DNA of 64,000 nucleotides from Streptomyces avermitilis MA-4680 = NBRC 14893 (GCF_000009765.2 NC_004719.1:1-64000); one strand, 5' to 3'; counted from the stretch's first letter, positions 40,758 through 49,900 are shown. Numbers and translations: made by a program. The notes: a model not told the origin generated them from the sequence alone.

Positions 40758-41325
40758 ACTGAGCCGCCTCGGGCTGGCCGACAAGGAGCGGGGCGATAGC
40801 GAGGTGGACTTCGTCGGCGAGGTTCGCGGCCATCAGCTGCGTGTGGATGGTGCCACCGCCCTCCACCATGAGCCGGCCGACGCCGCGGCGCCCGAGCTCA
40901 TCGAGGACCAGGCCCCAGTCGAGCTCGGGGCCGACACCGACCACGTCGGCCAGGTCGCCCAGGGTGGCGCGCACCTTCTCCACCGCGCTGTCCACGGTGA
41001 CCACCAGCTTGTCGCCGCCGTGGTGCCAGAAGTTCAGGTCGGCGGAGAGGTCGCCGGACTGGGTGACCGTGACCTTCAGCGGGTACTCCGGCTTGCCGTC
41101 GGCGACGCGCTGAGCGCGCCGTTCGTCGCTGTTGACCAGCAGACGCGGGTTGTCCCGGCGCATGGTGTTCGCGCCGATCAGTATGGCGTCGGATTCGGCG
41201 CGGACCTGGTCGACGCGGTCGAAGTCCTCCGCGTTGGACAGGCGCAGCCGCTCGGGGCTGGTGTCGTCCAGGTAGCCGTCAACCGACATGGCGGCGGAGA
41301 GCAGGACGTACGGGCGGGCGGTCAT
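40645..41325 (-). CDS. RibD C-terminal/dihydrofolate-reductase-like protein
   Basis: A 226-residue protein with the RibD-C fold: YVLLSAAMSVDGYLDD at the N-terminus, AILIGANTMRRDNPRLLV, VGRLMVEGGGTIHTQLMAANLADEVHL and a C-terminal VVFVRYAPKERG. These enzymes reduce pyrimidine or pterin substrates with NADPH; the substrate here is unknown. The ATG lies 4 bp after the stop of the upstream XRE gene, so they form an operon. Its last 39 codons are duplicated in inverted orientation in the palindrome. Confidence 0.85.
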   Translation of the reverse strand: MTARPYVLLSAAMSVDGYLDDTSPERLRLSNAEDFDRVDQVRAESDAILIGANTMRRDNPRLLVNSDERRAQRVADGKPEYPLKVTVTQSGDLSADLNFWHHGGDKLVVTVDSAVEKVRATLGDLADVVGVGPELDWGLVLDELGRRGVGRLMVEGGGTIHTQLMAANLADEVHLAIAPLLVGQPEAAQFLGAADYPGGSTARMKVLEVRAIDDVVFVRYAPKERG

Positions 41326-41329
41326 CTGA

Positions 41330-42763
41330 TCAGGCTTCCGTTTCTGTCTCGTGGACAAGGGTGGAGTCGAAGGCGGCGCGGAACTCTTCGACCTCCGGCA
41401 CGCGCTGCCAGGGGGTCAGGGCCTTGTCGAGCCGAGTGAGCTCGTTCGTGATCCGGCCCGATCCCGTGTCTCCCGCGACCATCAGCGCGTTCATACCGAC
41501 CGCAGCGGCCTGCTCCGGCACCCGGGCGCCGGCCAGAGCCACGGCCTGCCGCGCCATGTAGACACCGCGGTCGCGGTGGTAGCCGTCCGGCATCATCCGG
41601 ATCGCAGCGGCGAACCCATCTGCGGCCTGGTCGTGCTTGCCGAGGGCCTCCAGGCCCTGAGCGCGGTGGATCTCTACATACGAGGCGGACAGCCACACGC
41701 CCCACGGAGTGGGGTCGGCGGCCGCGCCATCGAGGGCGTTGCGGACGTCGTCGATGGCGCGCTCGCTCTCGTCAGCGTCGCCGCGCAACGCGTGCCCGTA
41801 CGCCTCATACGTGCGCGCGACGGCGGCGAGCCGGCTGCGCGGGCGCGCCATGCGCTGCGCGGCTTCTGCGAGGTCGACTACGTCGACCAAATCCGCTGTG
41901 TCACCGGCCAGTTGCGCCTTGCGGGCCATGACGTATGTGCTCAGATCGGTGTCTCCGACCGTGTGCGACCACTGCATTGCCCGGTCCAGCCAGTACGACG
42001 CCGCCTCCGGGTTGCCCAGATCCTGGTAGATCCAGGACAGGAACTCTCCGTACTGCGTTTGCAGCTCCATGAGGTCGCGCCGGTCGATGCCTTTGGCGTC
42101 CCGCCGCAGCTCCTGGATGACCTGGATGTGGTCGCGTACCGCGCCGACGACTTGCCGAGGCCCCAGGAGGTTGTCGCTGTCGATCAGGAGGCGGCGGGTG
42201 CGGCGCAGGTGCTCCACCGGCGTGGACCCGTACGCTGACGCGGCCCGCGCCTTGCGGACCAAGCCTGGTACAGCGCTCGAGTCCGCTGTTGCCGGCGAAC
42301 CCACTCCGACCGCGGCAGCGGCTCCAAGCCCCACCCCAGTGCGCAGCAGCGCACGCCGATCCAGAGCCACCCAAACCACCGACCCATCACGTAGACGACA
42401 CGGGACAGAGAGCCCCTCACCGTCCGACGCTGCCTGGTCTGGCAAGCCCAAAGCTAGATCAACTGATGACTTGGCCACATGAACCGGCGAATTGGCCACA
42501 TGGCCACGTCCGTCGTCGATCCGCTCCCACAGGCGGAATAACATGCCGTTCGCGCCCAGGACTTGGTCCAGGAGTGCGGCCTGTGAGCGGTCGGCCTTCC
42601 GTTCGGCGCGCTCGAATCGCCCCAGGTGGCTGTGGTCGAGCACCGCTCGCTGCGACAGGTCGCGCAGGCTCCACCCTCGCAGCTTTCGGAGCTGCCGCAG
42701 CTCGTAACCCCAGTTGTGCAAGGGCGACACCCAGGGCGTCAACTCCCTTGGCCTCTGTGCCAT
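41330..42763 (-). CDS. XRE-family regulator with TPR-like sensor domain
   Basis: A 477-residue protein. An N-terminal HTH (LRQLRKLRGWSLRDLSQRAVLDHSHLG, split around residues 22-55) is followed by a ~380-residue helical repeat region (AASYWLDRAMQWSHTVGD, MARKAQLAGDTADLVDVVDLAEAA). This architecture is common in Streptomyces, often paired with a RibD-like or short protein downstream. A hydrophobic stretch near residue 145 (GVGLGAAAAVGVG) resembles a twin-Arg-like remnant. No ligand can be named. Confidence 0.82.
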   Translation of the reverse strand: MAQRPRELTPWVSPLHNWGYELRQLRKLRGWSLRDLSQRAVLDHSHLGRFERAERKADRSQAALLDQVLGANGMLFRLWERIDDGRGHVANSPVHVAKSSVDLALGLPDQAASDGEGLSVPCRLRDGSVVWVALDRRALLRTGVGLGAAAAVGVGSPATADSSAVPGLVRKARAASAYGSTPVEHLRRTRRLLIDSDNLLGPRQVVGAVRDHIQVIQELRRDAKGIDRRDLMELQTQYGEFLSWIYQDLGNPEAASYWLDRAMQWSHTVGDTDLSTYVMARKAQLAGDTADLVDVVDLAEAAQRMARPRSRLAAVARTYEAYGHALRGDADESERAIDDVRNALDGAAADPTPWGVWLSASYVEIHRAQGLEALGKHDQAADGFAAAIRMMPDGYHRDRGVYMARQAVALAGARVPEQAAAVGMNALMVAGDTGSGRITNELTRLDKALTPWQRVPEVEEFRAAFDSTLVHETETEA

Positions 42764-42886
42764 CCCGCCCCAATCCTGTGGCTGATGTGGCCAGTTCGTC
42801 AGGCCACATGTCAGATCTGGAACTCATGACTCCCCCGGGCCTAGAACCGAACTGCAAGCAGTCAAGCCCGGTCAGGGAGGTGTTCT

Positions 42887-43681
42887 TCAGTGGTCTTCTT
42901 CGTCTCCGTCTTCGTCCGCATCCGAGAGCCGGGCACTGGCGTGACGACGGATGGAGTAGCCGATCTCGAACTCTTCGGCGCTCATCCGGGTGTCGTTGAG
43001 CTCAACGACTTCGCCGGTGGGCGAGGTCGTGACTCGTACGACGCGCAAGAGCGGAACGCCTACGTCGGCAGGAAGGTTCAGGGCTTCGGCTTCTTCAGGG
43101 GAAGGCATGCGAGCCGAGACGCTCTCGCTCCAGCGCAGGGGTCGATGTCCCATCTCCTCCAGCCGGTCGTAAATACCTCCTGGGCCGGTATCGGCTTCGG
43201 CGAGGAGGGTTCCTCGAGCGAGTTCGGCCGGCAGGTAGCTGGTCGCCAACTGCTTCGGCTTCCTCGTCTCGGGGTCGCCCATCACGCGGTCCCGGATGAA
43301 GACTTCGGCGCCGGTGGCGAGGCCCATGAGGGCAGCGAGATCGACCGGCACGATGCCCCACCGCAGGGTGGGCGTCTCCAGGGCCGCCCACGACTGGGCG
43401 GTCGGGTCGAAGTAGTAGCCGATCTCGTCACGGAAGACCTGGCGCGACCGGGTGATGCGTCGCTTCTCCGGACGTTCCCGAACGATCGTCCCTCTTCGGC
43501 GTACCGCGATGACCAAGCCCTCTTGCTCCAGAAGAGCGATGGCGCTCCGCACCGTTTGGTAGCCCGCGCCGTACTGCGTCTGAAGCTCGGTCAGCATCGG
43601 CAGCTTGTCGCCCGGCACGTACCGCCCGTGGCTGATCTGCTGTCGCAGGTCAGCGGCGATGTCGCGATACGAGACGGGCAT
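42887..43681 (-). CDS. GntR-family repressor (KorSA-like)
   Basis: A 264-residue protein. An N-terminal winged helix (YRDIAADLRQQISHGRYVPG, LQTQYGAGYQTVRSAIALLEQEGL) is followed by a UTRA ligand-binding domain (SWAALETPTLRWG, SYLPAELARGTLLAE). KorSA and related GntR repressors control transfer genes of actinomycete conjugative elements. It is divergent from the transfer operon, and three operator-like repeats lie in the gap. Confidence 0.85.
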   Translation of the reverse strand: MPVSYRDIAADLRQQISHGRYVPGDKLPMLTELQTQYGAGYQTVRSAIALLEQEGLVIAVRRRGTIVRERPEKRRITRSRQVFRDEIGYYFDPTAQSWAALETPTLRWGIVPVDLAALMGLATGAEVFIRDRVMGDPETRKPKQLATSYLPAELARGTLLAEADTGPGGIYDRLEEMGHRPLRWSESVSARMPSPEEAEALNLPADVGVPLLRVVRVTTSPTGEVVELNDTRMSAEEFEIGYSIRRHASARLSDADEDGDEEDH

Positions 43682-43718
43682 CGGAGCCACCTTTCGGAGT
43701 GCTGCTCGGGTCTGATTC

Positions 43719-43838
43719 TAGGGCTAGCTCTATCAGTCAGCGATGGGCGAGCACAAGCGATCAACACGAATAGAGCTATCGCTATTGACTCGGCGTTGCC
43801 GCATGGTCTCTACTTGGCGATAGCGATAGCCCTAACGA
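43719..43838. promoter_or_regulatory. GntR operator repeats and a divergent promoter
   Basis: Three related sites: CTAGGGCTAGCTCTATC at 43719-43735, a near-palindrome AATAGAGCTATCGCTATT at 43769-43786, and GCGATAGCGATAGCCCTAA at 43818-43836. A plausible plus-strand promoter, TTGACT (43785-43790), 18 bp, TCTACT (43809-43814), sits between and touches the last two, so repressor binding would block it. The likely regulator is the adjacent GntR protein. 43839-44076 is a leader without a gene. Confidence 0.72.
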
Positions 43839-44076
43839 TCCGTTGAACAGGGCTACGCACCCTGCACCACCGCAAGACCGCAGGAAGTCGTCCGCCCCTC
43901 ACGGGGTGGCCGGGGTTGATGCACCACTAAATCCCCCGGGTTCTCGACTCACCTGCATGCACGTCGCAGCGCTGATGCGCTGTCCGTCCCCCAGGACGCC
44001 GGGTCTCCCGTGCGCCTGGCGGGCGGAGAGAGCACCGCGACGCAGCCCCTCCCCTCCGTACACAAGGAGATCCCGC

Positions 44077-44643
44077 ATGACCATCACGTCCGCGATGCCC
44101 ACGGCCCGCAAGCGTCCGACCCGGACCCGCACGAAGCAGGTCAGCAGCCTCCCCGCGATCACCGTCTCGAAGCTGCCCCCCATCGACATCGACCTGCTCC
44201 CCGGCACGGAGAGCCTGGTCTGCCCGAACTGCAGTCGCTGGTGCCCCATCACCGGGCACGACGGCCGCAACCCGAAGCTGGTCCCCCACCACACCGGCCG
44301 CGCCGGCACCGCCGAACCCCGCCGATGTGACGGCAGCAACCGGCGAGTGAAGCTCGATCTGACGATCGCTGAGTGGCGGGAGCTCCTGGCCGACGCCATC
44401 ACGGAAGCCTCCAGCCGCCAAGCCACCGCAGTGCTGCCCAAGGCGTTCAGTCCGCAGACCGACCGGACCCTGCGGGCTCGCGCGGAGCGCACGCTGGCAG
44501 GGCGCGTGGCCGACTGGGACGCGGTGCTGCCGCGCGTGGCAGACGCCGATAAGAACCGCCGGGCGGTGCCCGCTGGTGACGCTCCCACGGAGGGCCCCGC
44601 GGTTCCGCTGACCACGCTCCACCCCAAGCGCCCCGAGCGCTGA
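44077..44643 (+). CDS. Hypothetical zinc-binding protein, first gene of the transfer region
   Basis: A 188-residue protein; AAGGAGA precedes the ATG. A CPNCSRWCPITGH motif with a later CDGSNRR gives a probable zinc site (residues ~49-90). The C-terminal half is helical and basic. Family not recognised. First gene after the GntR-controlled promoter. Confidence 0.7.
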   Translation: MTITSAMPTARKRPTRTRTKQVSSLPAITVSKLPPIDIDLLPGTESLVCPNCSRWCPITGHDGRNPKLVPHHTGRAGTAEPRRCDGSNRRVKLDLTIAEWRELLADAITEASSRQATAVLPKAFSPQTDRTLRARAERTLAGRVADWDAVLPRVADADKNRRAVPAGDAPTEGPAVPLTTLHPKRPER

Positions 44644-44661
44644 ACCGACCCGCACGAACGA

Positions 44662-44708
44662 CCACGGCCCCGGCCGACCCGATCACCTCGGGTCGGCCGG
44701 GGCCGTGG
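44662..44708 (+). terminator. Strong terminator hairpin
   Basis: Perfect 21-bp arms with a 5-base loop, starting CCACGGCCCCGG. Directly after the gene ending at 44643. Confidence 0.88.
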
Positions 44709-44792
44709 CTGCTCGTACGACCAGCCAAAACGAGCGGCCCCGGGATTGCGCCCCAGGGCCGTTCAGCAGGTCAATCCGTGAGAGGAAAAACC

Positions 44793-45344
44793 TTGAGTCC
44801 CATCATGACATCTCCCGCGCCTCCTGGTGCACGGGCAGACAGCAGCCCGGACATGGACGACATGTTGCGCCGAACCCGCATGGACGACCAGCGCCGTTCG
44901 CAACGGCCGGCGCTTCCGGCCTGCGTCCCCGGCCTGTACGTCCAGCACCGCGACCGTGGCTTCGTCGCCCACATCACGGCCTCCGAGGTCGCCTTCAGCA
45001 CGGTGCGCGGTCTGACCGTGTCGGTGCCGATGGCGTACGGGGCCGGCCAGGCGACCGCCGACACCGCTGAGTGGCTCGTCTCGGAGCTGCTCGGCAACGC
45101 CGTGCGGGCCTGCGGTGATCACGTGCCGCTGGTCGTAGAGGTGTACGTCACCGGGCGCAGCGTCCAGGTGAACGTGCACGACCCCGCCGCCGATCTGCTG
45201 CCTCACCGCAGCGCGGTGGCGATGGACAGCGAGACCGCGGAGTCCGGGCGCGGCCTGGGTCTGCTGGACATGCTGGCGCCTGGCTGGGACGTCGTGTCCT
45301 CTCCGGTGGGCAAGCAGATCCGCTGCCACATCGACGCCAAGTAG
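44793..45344 (+). CDS. HATPase_c (RsbW-like) anti-sigma/ATP-binding protein
   Basis: A 183-residue protein. It has the GHKL pattern of Streptomyces RsbW-type kinases: WLVSELLGNAVRA (N-box), VNVHDP, and GRGLGLLDMLA (G-box). Such proteins bind ATP and usually sequester sigma factors. The TTG at 44793 has GAGAGGA at the right distance; the ATG at 44808 is an alternative. WhiB- and RsbW-like genes are recurrent passengers in Streptomyces plasmids. Confidence 0.78.
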   Translation: MSPIMTSPAPPGARADSSPDMDDMLRRTRMDDQRRSQRPALPACVPGLYVQHRDRGFVAHITASEVAFSTVRGLTVSVPMAYGAGQATADTAEWLVSELLGNAVRACGDHVPLVVEVYVTGRSVQVNVHDPAADLLPHRSAVAMDSETAESGRGLGLLDMLAPGWDVVSSPVGKQIRCHIDAK

Positions 45345-45427
45345 CTCAGCCCGCCGCCAATACACGAGCCAGTCCCGGGGATTCCGCCCCGGGGCTGGCT
45401 CGTACACGGATCTTTTGGGAGGCCCAC

Positions 45428-45745
45428 ATGAAGCGAGTGTCCGTCGCCGTCGTACGCAGCCACGCCTACGCGCCGGTCTCCACTGACGCGATCGAGCGGT
45501 CCCGCGCCGCCTGCGTCGATGAGGACCCCGAGCTGTTCTTCCCGATCGGCGACACCGGCCCGGCGCTGTTCCAGATCGAGGAGGCCAAGGCCGTCTGCCG
45601 TCGCTGCCCGCTCATGGAGAGCTGCCTCCAGGGTGCGCTGGAGCGGGGCGAGGACGCGGGTGTGTGGGGCGGGCTGTCCGAGAAGGAGCGCCGTTCCCTC
45701 AAGCGCCGCGAGGCCCGCGAGCGCGCTGCGGCCGCCTCCGCCTGA
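45428..45745 (+). CDS. WhiB-like iron-sulfur regulator
   Basis: A 105-residue protein with the Wbl signature: four Cys (C29 ... CRRCPLMESC), the turn GVWGG, and a basic C-terminal tail (RRSLKRREARER). Wbl proteins hold a 4Fe-4S cluster and modulate transcription with sigma factors. All four ligands are present. GGGAGG precedes the ATG. Confidence 0.9.
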   Translation: MKRVSVAVVRSHAYAPVSTDAIERSRAACVDEDPELFFPIGDTGPALFQIEEAKAVCRRCPLMESCLQGALERGEDAGVWGGLSEKERRSLKRREARERAAAASA

Positions 45746-45888
45746 CGCCATCCGTACGGGAGCGACAGTCAACTCCCCTCTCGCACCACGCTGTTCAACC
45801 AGGCCAGACGCCCGTGGTGCGGGCGGCCGGCCTTTCGCACGTCTCCAGCCCGGGAAAGTCTCGGGCCCGCATCCCCGCAGGAGAGCCC

Positions 45889-46146
45889 ATGCGCAGCAGT
45901 ACCCAGCTCGACACCGCGACGACTGCAACCGGCTCCACCCGGCTGTCGGACTCACTGTGCACGCACACCCCGACGTGTCCGTCGGCCACCAGCTCGGACC
46001 GCGAGGCCGCGCACGTCGTGGCCGCCCACCCGGAGCAGGGCTGGAGCCTGCTGTGCAACGGCGTCCTGCTCTTCGAGGACACCGGGGAGCTGCTCCCCGA
46101 CGGCCAGGTCGTCGCCCCGCACCGGCACCTCGCGGTCGTGGCCTGA
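45889..46146 (+). CDS. DUF5999-like small protein
   Basis: 85 residues with CTHTPTCPSATSSDREAAH, HPEQGWSLLCNGVLLFED and LLPDGQVVAPHR, the pattern I associate with DUF5999 of Streptomyces. Function is unknown. ATG follows AGGAG. Usually encoded near conjugative or WhiB genes. Confidence 0.8.
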   Translation: MRSSTQLDTATTATGSTRLSDSLCTHTPTCPSATSSDREAAHVVAAHPEQGWSLLCNGVLLFEDTGELLPDGQVVAPHRHLAVVA

Positions 46147-46250
46147 CGGTTGCCTGATCTGCCCGCACCGACCGCCGAACGCTGGCGGCCGGGTCGGGCG
46201 GTGACGGGGAGCCGGACAGCCCGGACCACGTGACCCGCCAAGGAGTTGCC

Positions 46251-46616
46251 GTGCGCGACAGCGCCAAGAGCACCACCCCCGCGATCAAGTTCAAGCAGGG
46301 TCAGTTCGTCCTGTACCGCGACCCGGAGATGTTCTGGACCGGGCAGGCCGGCCACACCTTCGTGTGCCGGGTCCAGCGGACCTGGCTGGAGGGCACCTAC
46401 GACCTGGTCGCCGTGGCCACCGGCCGCTTCGTCCACTACGCCAACGCGGACTACATGCGGCTGCTGCCCGCCGTCGACGCGATGCGCGACATCGACACCG
46501 CCCCGCTCAACACCGACGGCGCGGCCGACGACATGACCGCGGCCGCCATCGCCTGGCTGACCCAGCAGCACGCGACCGCCAACCAGCGGCCGGAGCTGCC
46601 CGCCCAGCGCGACTGA
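46251..46616 (+). CDS. Hypothetical protein
   Basis: A 121-residue protein; GTG with AAGGAG upstream. The N-terminal 85 residues are beta-rich (FKQGQFVLYRDPEMFWT, TYDLVAVATGRFVHYA), SH3-like in feel; the rest is helical. It precedes the coiled-coil membrane gene by 55 bp and probably shares its transcript. Confidence 0.7.
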   Translation: MRDSAKSTTPAIKFKQGQFVLYRDPEMFWTGQAGHTFVCRVQRTWLEGTYDLVAVATGRFVHYANADYMRLLPAVDAMRDIDTAPLNTDGAADDMTAAAIAWLTQQHATANQRPELPAQRD

Positions 46617-46671
46617 CCGAACCACCCGTGAACCGCCGCCCCCGGGCGGCATCGACCTGGAAGGAGGCGGC

Positions 46672-48876
46672 GTGGCCGCCACTCGAACCCGCAACAAGAG
46701 GCCCACCGCCCGTAAGAAGCTGGCGGCAACCCGTCCGGCTCCGCAGCCCACCGCCTCCCCCACCCCCGACGCTCCCGAGACCCCGGCCGGGACCACGGAG
46801 GCGGAGGTGGACTTCGAGGCGTCGGCCCCCGTCGCGGACGCCCGGGACCGGGCCGCCGACGTCATCGACACCGCACGCGAGCAGGCCGCCGCCCTCCAGG
46901 CGGAAGCCGAGAGCGCGGCCGCGCGCACCGTCGCCGACACGCACGCGAAGGTCACCGCGCTGATGACCGAGGCGCAGACCCGTGCCGCGGGCATTACCGC
47001 CGACGCCGGTCAGGAGGTCACCGCCCAGCGCACGGCGGCCAAGAGCGACCTGGAGGCCGCGCGCGGCGAGGCCGACCGGCTCCTGACGGAAGCCCGCGAC
47101 CGTGCCGAGACCCTCGTCAAGGAGGCCCGCGCGCAGGTCGCCGACCTGACCGAGCTGGCCGCCACCGACCGTGAGGCGACCGGCAAGGCGGTTGCCGAGC
47201 TGCGGCGCATGGCCGAAGCCGACCTCACCGAGATCAGCGCCTTGGTCGACCAGCGCCGCCTTGAGGCCGGGCAGATCCTTGCCCGCGCCCAGGAGCAGGC
47301 CGACGAACTGGTGGCCGCGGCGCAGCGGGAGGTCGACCAGGCCCGCGAGCGGTTCGCCCAGCTCGCGGCGACGGCGGCCGAACATTACGACGGCCGCCGG
47401 GCGGAGGCGGAGGCGCTGTACGCGGATGCGGTCAAGGCCGCTGACGACCGGCGCCGCGAAGCCGACAGCTATGTTGCCGCCGCGCACACCGAGGCGGAGC
47501 AGGTCCGCACCGAGCTGCGCGAGAAGCTGCGCGAGCTCACCGACCAGTTCGACACGGAGGCCGCCGCCAAGCGCAAGGCCCTCGCCGATGAACTCGCCGG
47601 GCTCAAGCAGGCGTGCGACAAGCAGCGCGAGCGGCTGCGGGAGGAAGCCAAGACCGTCGCGGTGCAGCTGCGGGAGGCCGCCCAGAAGGAGGCCGACCGC
47701 ATCACCACGGAGGCGGAGCGCAAGGCGAAGGGCATCACCGACCGGGCGCAGGCCGATGAGGCCCGCGCCCGCCGGCTGCTCGAGGAGGCCCGGGCGGCGA
47801 AGCGGGCCAACTCCCGCTTCCGGGGCTGGCAGCAGAACCTCAGCCGCAAGGCGTGGAAGACCGCCCCGTGGATCGCGCTCGCCGCCGGCGTCGGTCTTGC
47901 CGCCTCCGGCGAGTATGAGCTGGCCCGCATGGTCGGCATCAACCAGTACGTCGCCCCGCTGCTGCCGGTCAGCATCGACGTCTACTGCGTCACCGCGTTC
48001 CGGGCCAAGAAGGACATCCCCTACGCGCTGCTGCTGATGGCGTCGGCGAACGTGACGTACCACCTGTCCGAGCAGGCCCACATCGTCAAGGAAGGCCAGT
48101 CGGCACCGTGGCAGCTGACCACGTTCGTCGTACTGATCTTCGTGGCCGTCATCTGGCGCGTCCACACGCTCATGCACGACGACGGTACGAACGGGCACGG
48201 CAGTACGGCTGCTGCGGGCGGCCGTACCGGTACGGACAGCGGAAACGGAACGCCCGCCCGTACAGGTACGCACCGGCGTACCGACGGAACGGACGGCACG
48301 TCGTCCAGCCGTACAGGGGCCGCCAGCCCCGACCTGTACACCGCTCGAAGCACGGTCCGGCCGCAGGGAATGGGCACCGGACGCGACGGTACGGACCCTG
48401 TACGCCCCGCCTCGCACCCGCCGCACGATGACGGGTCCGAAGCGGCGGTGACCAGGCCGTACAGCGACCGTACAGACGGCGTACACACCACCCCCGACGG
48501 GGCGCGGCGTACAGGTACAGCGGCTGCGGGGCGTACCGGTACGGCCAGTGCGGCCGTACAGGCGCGTACCGGGTCGGTCAGCGTCCGTACACAGTCCGGC
48601 GGTGACGGTGTTCCGGAGGCCCGTACAGGTACGGGTGCCGCGTCTTCTCCTGCAACCGGAACCAGCGGTGCGGCGGGTGCGGACCGTCCCGGTACGCCTG
48701 TACGGACGGACGCTGAACTCCTGCCGCTCGTACAGAACCTGCCGCGTGATGAGGACGGCTTCGTCACCCTCTACCAGGCCCGCACCAAGCTCAGCGTCAA
48801 CCAGTCCCGCGCAGTCCGACTGCTGAAGGAGGCCGGCCTGCTGCGTCCCGAGGACGCGGACAAGCACCTGCGCTGA
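46672..48876 (+). CDS. Coiled-coil/DUF2637-like membrane protein of the transfer region
   Basis: A 734-residue protein; GTG after AAGGAGG. Residues ~45-385 are a long Ala/Glu/Arg coiled coil. Residues ~393-490 carry three or four membrane segments (APWIALAAGVGLAASG, PYALLLMASANVTYHL, TTFVVLIFVAVIWRV) as in DUF2637/SpdB-type plasmid spread proteins. Residues ~505-670 are a low-complexity Thr/Gly/Arg region encoded by recurring GTAC words. The last 60 residues look like a winged helix (LYQARTKLSVNQSRAVRLLKEAG). It is a likely scaffold linking membrane to DNA during transfer. Confidence 0.75.
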   Translation: MAATRTRNKRPTARKKLAATRPAPQPTASPTPDAPETPAGTTEAEVDFEASAPVADARDRAADVIDTAREQAAALQAEAESAAARTVADTHAKVTALMTEAQTRAAGITADAGQEVTAQRTAAKSDLEAARGEADRLLTEARDRAETLVKEARAQVADLTELAATDREATGKAVAELRRMAEADLTEISALVDQRRLEAGQILARAQEQADELVAAAQREVDQARERFAQLAATAAEHYDGRRAEAEALYADAVKAADDRRREADSYVAAAHTEAEQVRTELREKLRELTDQFDTEAAAKRKALADELAGLKQACDKQRERLREEAKTVAVQLREAAQKEADRITTEAERKAKGITDRAQADEARARRLLEEARAAKRANSRFRGWQQNLSRKAWKTAPWIALAAGVGLAASGEYELARMVGINQYVAPLLPVSIDVYCVTAFRAKKDIPYALLLMASANVTYHLSEQAHIVKEGQSAPWQLTTFVVLIFVAVIWRVHTLMHDDGTNGHGSTAAAGGRTGTDSGNGTPARTGTHRRTDGTDGTSSSRTGAASPDLYTARSTVRPQGMGTGRDGTDPVRPASHPPHDDGSEAAVTRPYSDRTDGVHTTPDGARRTGTAAAGRTGTASAAVQARTGSVSVRTQSGGDGVPEARTGTGAASSPATGTSGAAGADRPGTPVRTDAELLPLVQNLPRDEDGFVTLYQARTKLSVNQSRAVRLLKEAGLLRPEDADKHLR

Positions 48877-48899
48877 TCCGCCGTCCGGCACACAGCAGT

Positions 48900-48932
48900 G
48901 AGGGCCAGCCCATCGGAAGTGGGCTGGCCCTC
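48900..48932 (+). terminator. Terminator hairpin
   Basis: Perfect 13-bp arms (GAGGGCCAGCCCA and complement), 7-base loop, 24 bp after the preceding stop. Confidence 0.85.
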
Positions 48933-48991
48933 GCTGCGACTGCCGGAAGCAGTCGACAGCCCCACCAGTACACCAGGAGGGAATCCCCGCC

Positions 48992-49468
48992 GTGAACAGC
49001 AACAGCGACCCGAATTACGCACCTCTGCGCGACGTCGCGCAGAGCCCGGAGGCAACCGCCCGGTACCTGGCCGACGTTCAGCGGGTCCTGCTGGACATCG
49101 GCAAGAACCTGGAGACCCTCGCGATCGAGACCCGCGTGCACCTGCGCAAGACGCACGTGGAGGGCGACCGCTGGTACCACGCCAGGATGCGCGCGATGCC
49201 CGTCGAAAAGGCCCTCGGGAACGTGCTCAAGAACCTGAACAACCTCACCGAGGGCCTGGAAAAGAGCGCCTATAAGCGCCGCGCCCACGACGAGAACGTG
49301 GTGAATACGGTCAAGGGAAGGAAGGAAAAGGAGCTGGAAAAGCAGCGTAAGAAGAACCCGCCGACGCTCCAGGCCGCACCCAACCCGCCGCAGCAGGGTG
49401 CGCAGAGCGAGAATTCCGGATATGGTGGTCCCACGTCGATTTACGACCTCGGTCGGGAGTCGGCGTGA
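48992..49468 (+). CDS. Hypothetical coiled-coil protein
   Basis: 158 residues; GTG after AGGAGGGA. Helical N-terminal half (ARYLADVQRVLLDIGKNLETL, NVLKNLNNLTEGLEKS) and a basic, Lys-rich tail (KGRKEKELEKQRKK). Coupled to the next gene by a GTGA overlap. Likely a structural partner in transfer; family not recognised. Confidence 0.68.
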   Translation: MNSNSDPNYAPLRDVAQSPEATARYLADVQRVLLDIGKNLETLAIETRVHLRKTHVEGDRWYHARMRAMPVEKALGNVLKNLNNLTEGLEKSAYKRRAHDENVVNTVKGRKEKELEKQRKKNPPTLQAAPNPPQQGAQSENSGYGGPTSIYDLGRESA

Positions 49469-49773
49469 ACCGCCCCCTCAGCAGTGCCGAACGGTCCGCC
49501 GAACGGCGTCAGAACTGGCTGAAGGAAGAGGCGAAGAAAGCCCGCGAATCTCGCGGCGAGGCAGGGCTGATGGAATTCTGGCTCCGCCTGGCACGATCCC
49601 GAATGTCCAAGGACGTCAAAGCCGGTCGCGGCGACGTCTACTCCGGATTCGCGCTGATCTGCCGCCTGTTCATCACGGCGCTGGACCAGCGGGTGGAGGG
49701 CAACGGACGGATCTGGAACGACCTGCTGCAGTACGCGGAGCAGGTCGTGGCGAAGCACCCCCCGCGTAACTGA
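49465..49773 (+). CDS. Hypothetical small helical protein
   Basis: 102 residues; GTG overlapping the previous stop. Helical (AERRQNWLKEEAKKARE; LICRLFITALDQRVEG). No motif recognised. Ends 15 bp before a strong terminator. Confidence 0.66.
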   Translation: MNRPLSSAERSAERRQNWLKEEAKKARESRGEAGLMEFWLRLARSRMSKDVKAGRGDVYSGFALICRLFITALDQRVEGNGRIWNDLLQYAEQVVAKHPPRN

Positions 49774-49787
49774 ACGTCACCAGCGAA

Positions 49788-49812
49788 GGCCCCGCCGGGC
49801 TCCGGCGGGGCC
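49788..49812 (+). terminator. Terminator hairpin
   Basis: GGCCCCGCCGG and its perfect complement around a 3-base loop, 15 bp past the preceding stop. Confidence 0.85.
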
Positions 49813-49825
49813 TCGCGCGCGTAAA

Positions 49826-49860
49826 GCGTGCACACGTGCACGTGCACACGCGTGCACACA
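49826..49860. promoter_or_regulatory. GTGCAC direct/palindromic repeats before the large basic-protein gene
   Basis: Four GTGCAC hexamers, themselves palindromic, occur in 35 bp (around 49828, 49835, 49841 and 49852). They sit 40 bp before the GTG at 49901. They resemble stacked operator half-sites and share the TGCA core seen in 3.0-3.6 kb. Confidence 0.6.
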
Positions 49861-49900
49861 AGATCCCACGCTCTGTCAAGTCCCAGGAGGGAGGCGCACC

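Noticed and set aside
40602..40799. Short frames with identical N-termini reading out of the palindrome on both strands
   Set aside because: They are identical only because the DNA is palindromic; the RibD-like gene explains the right side.
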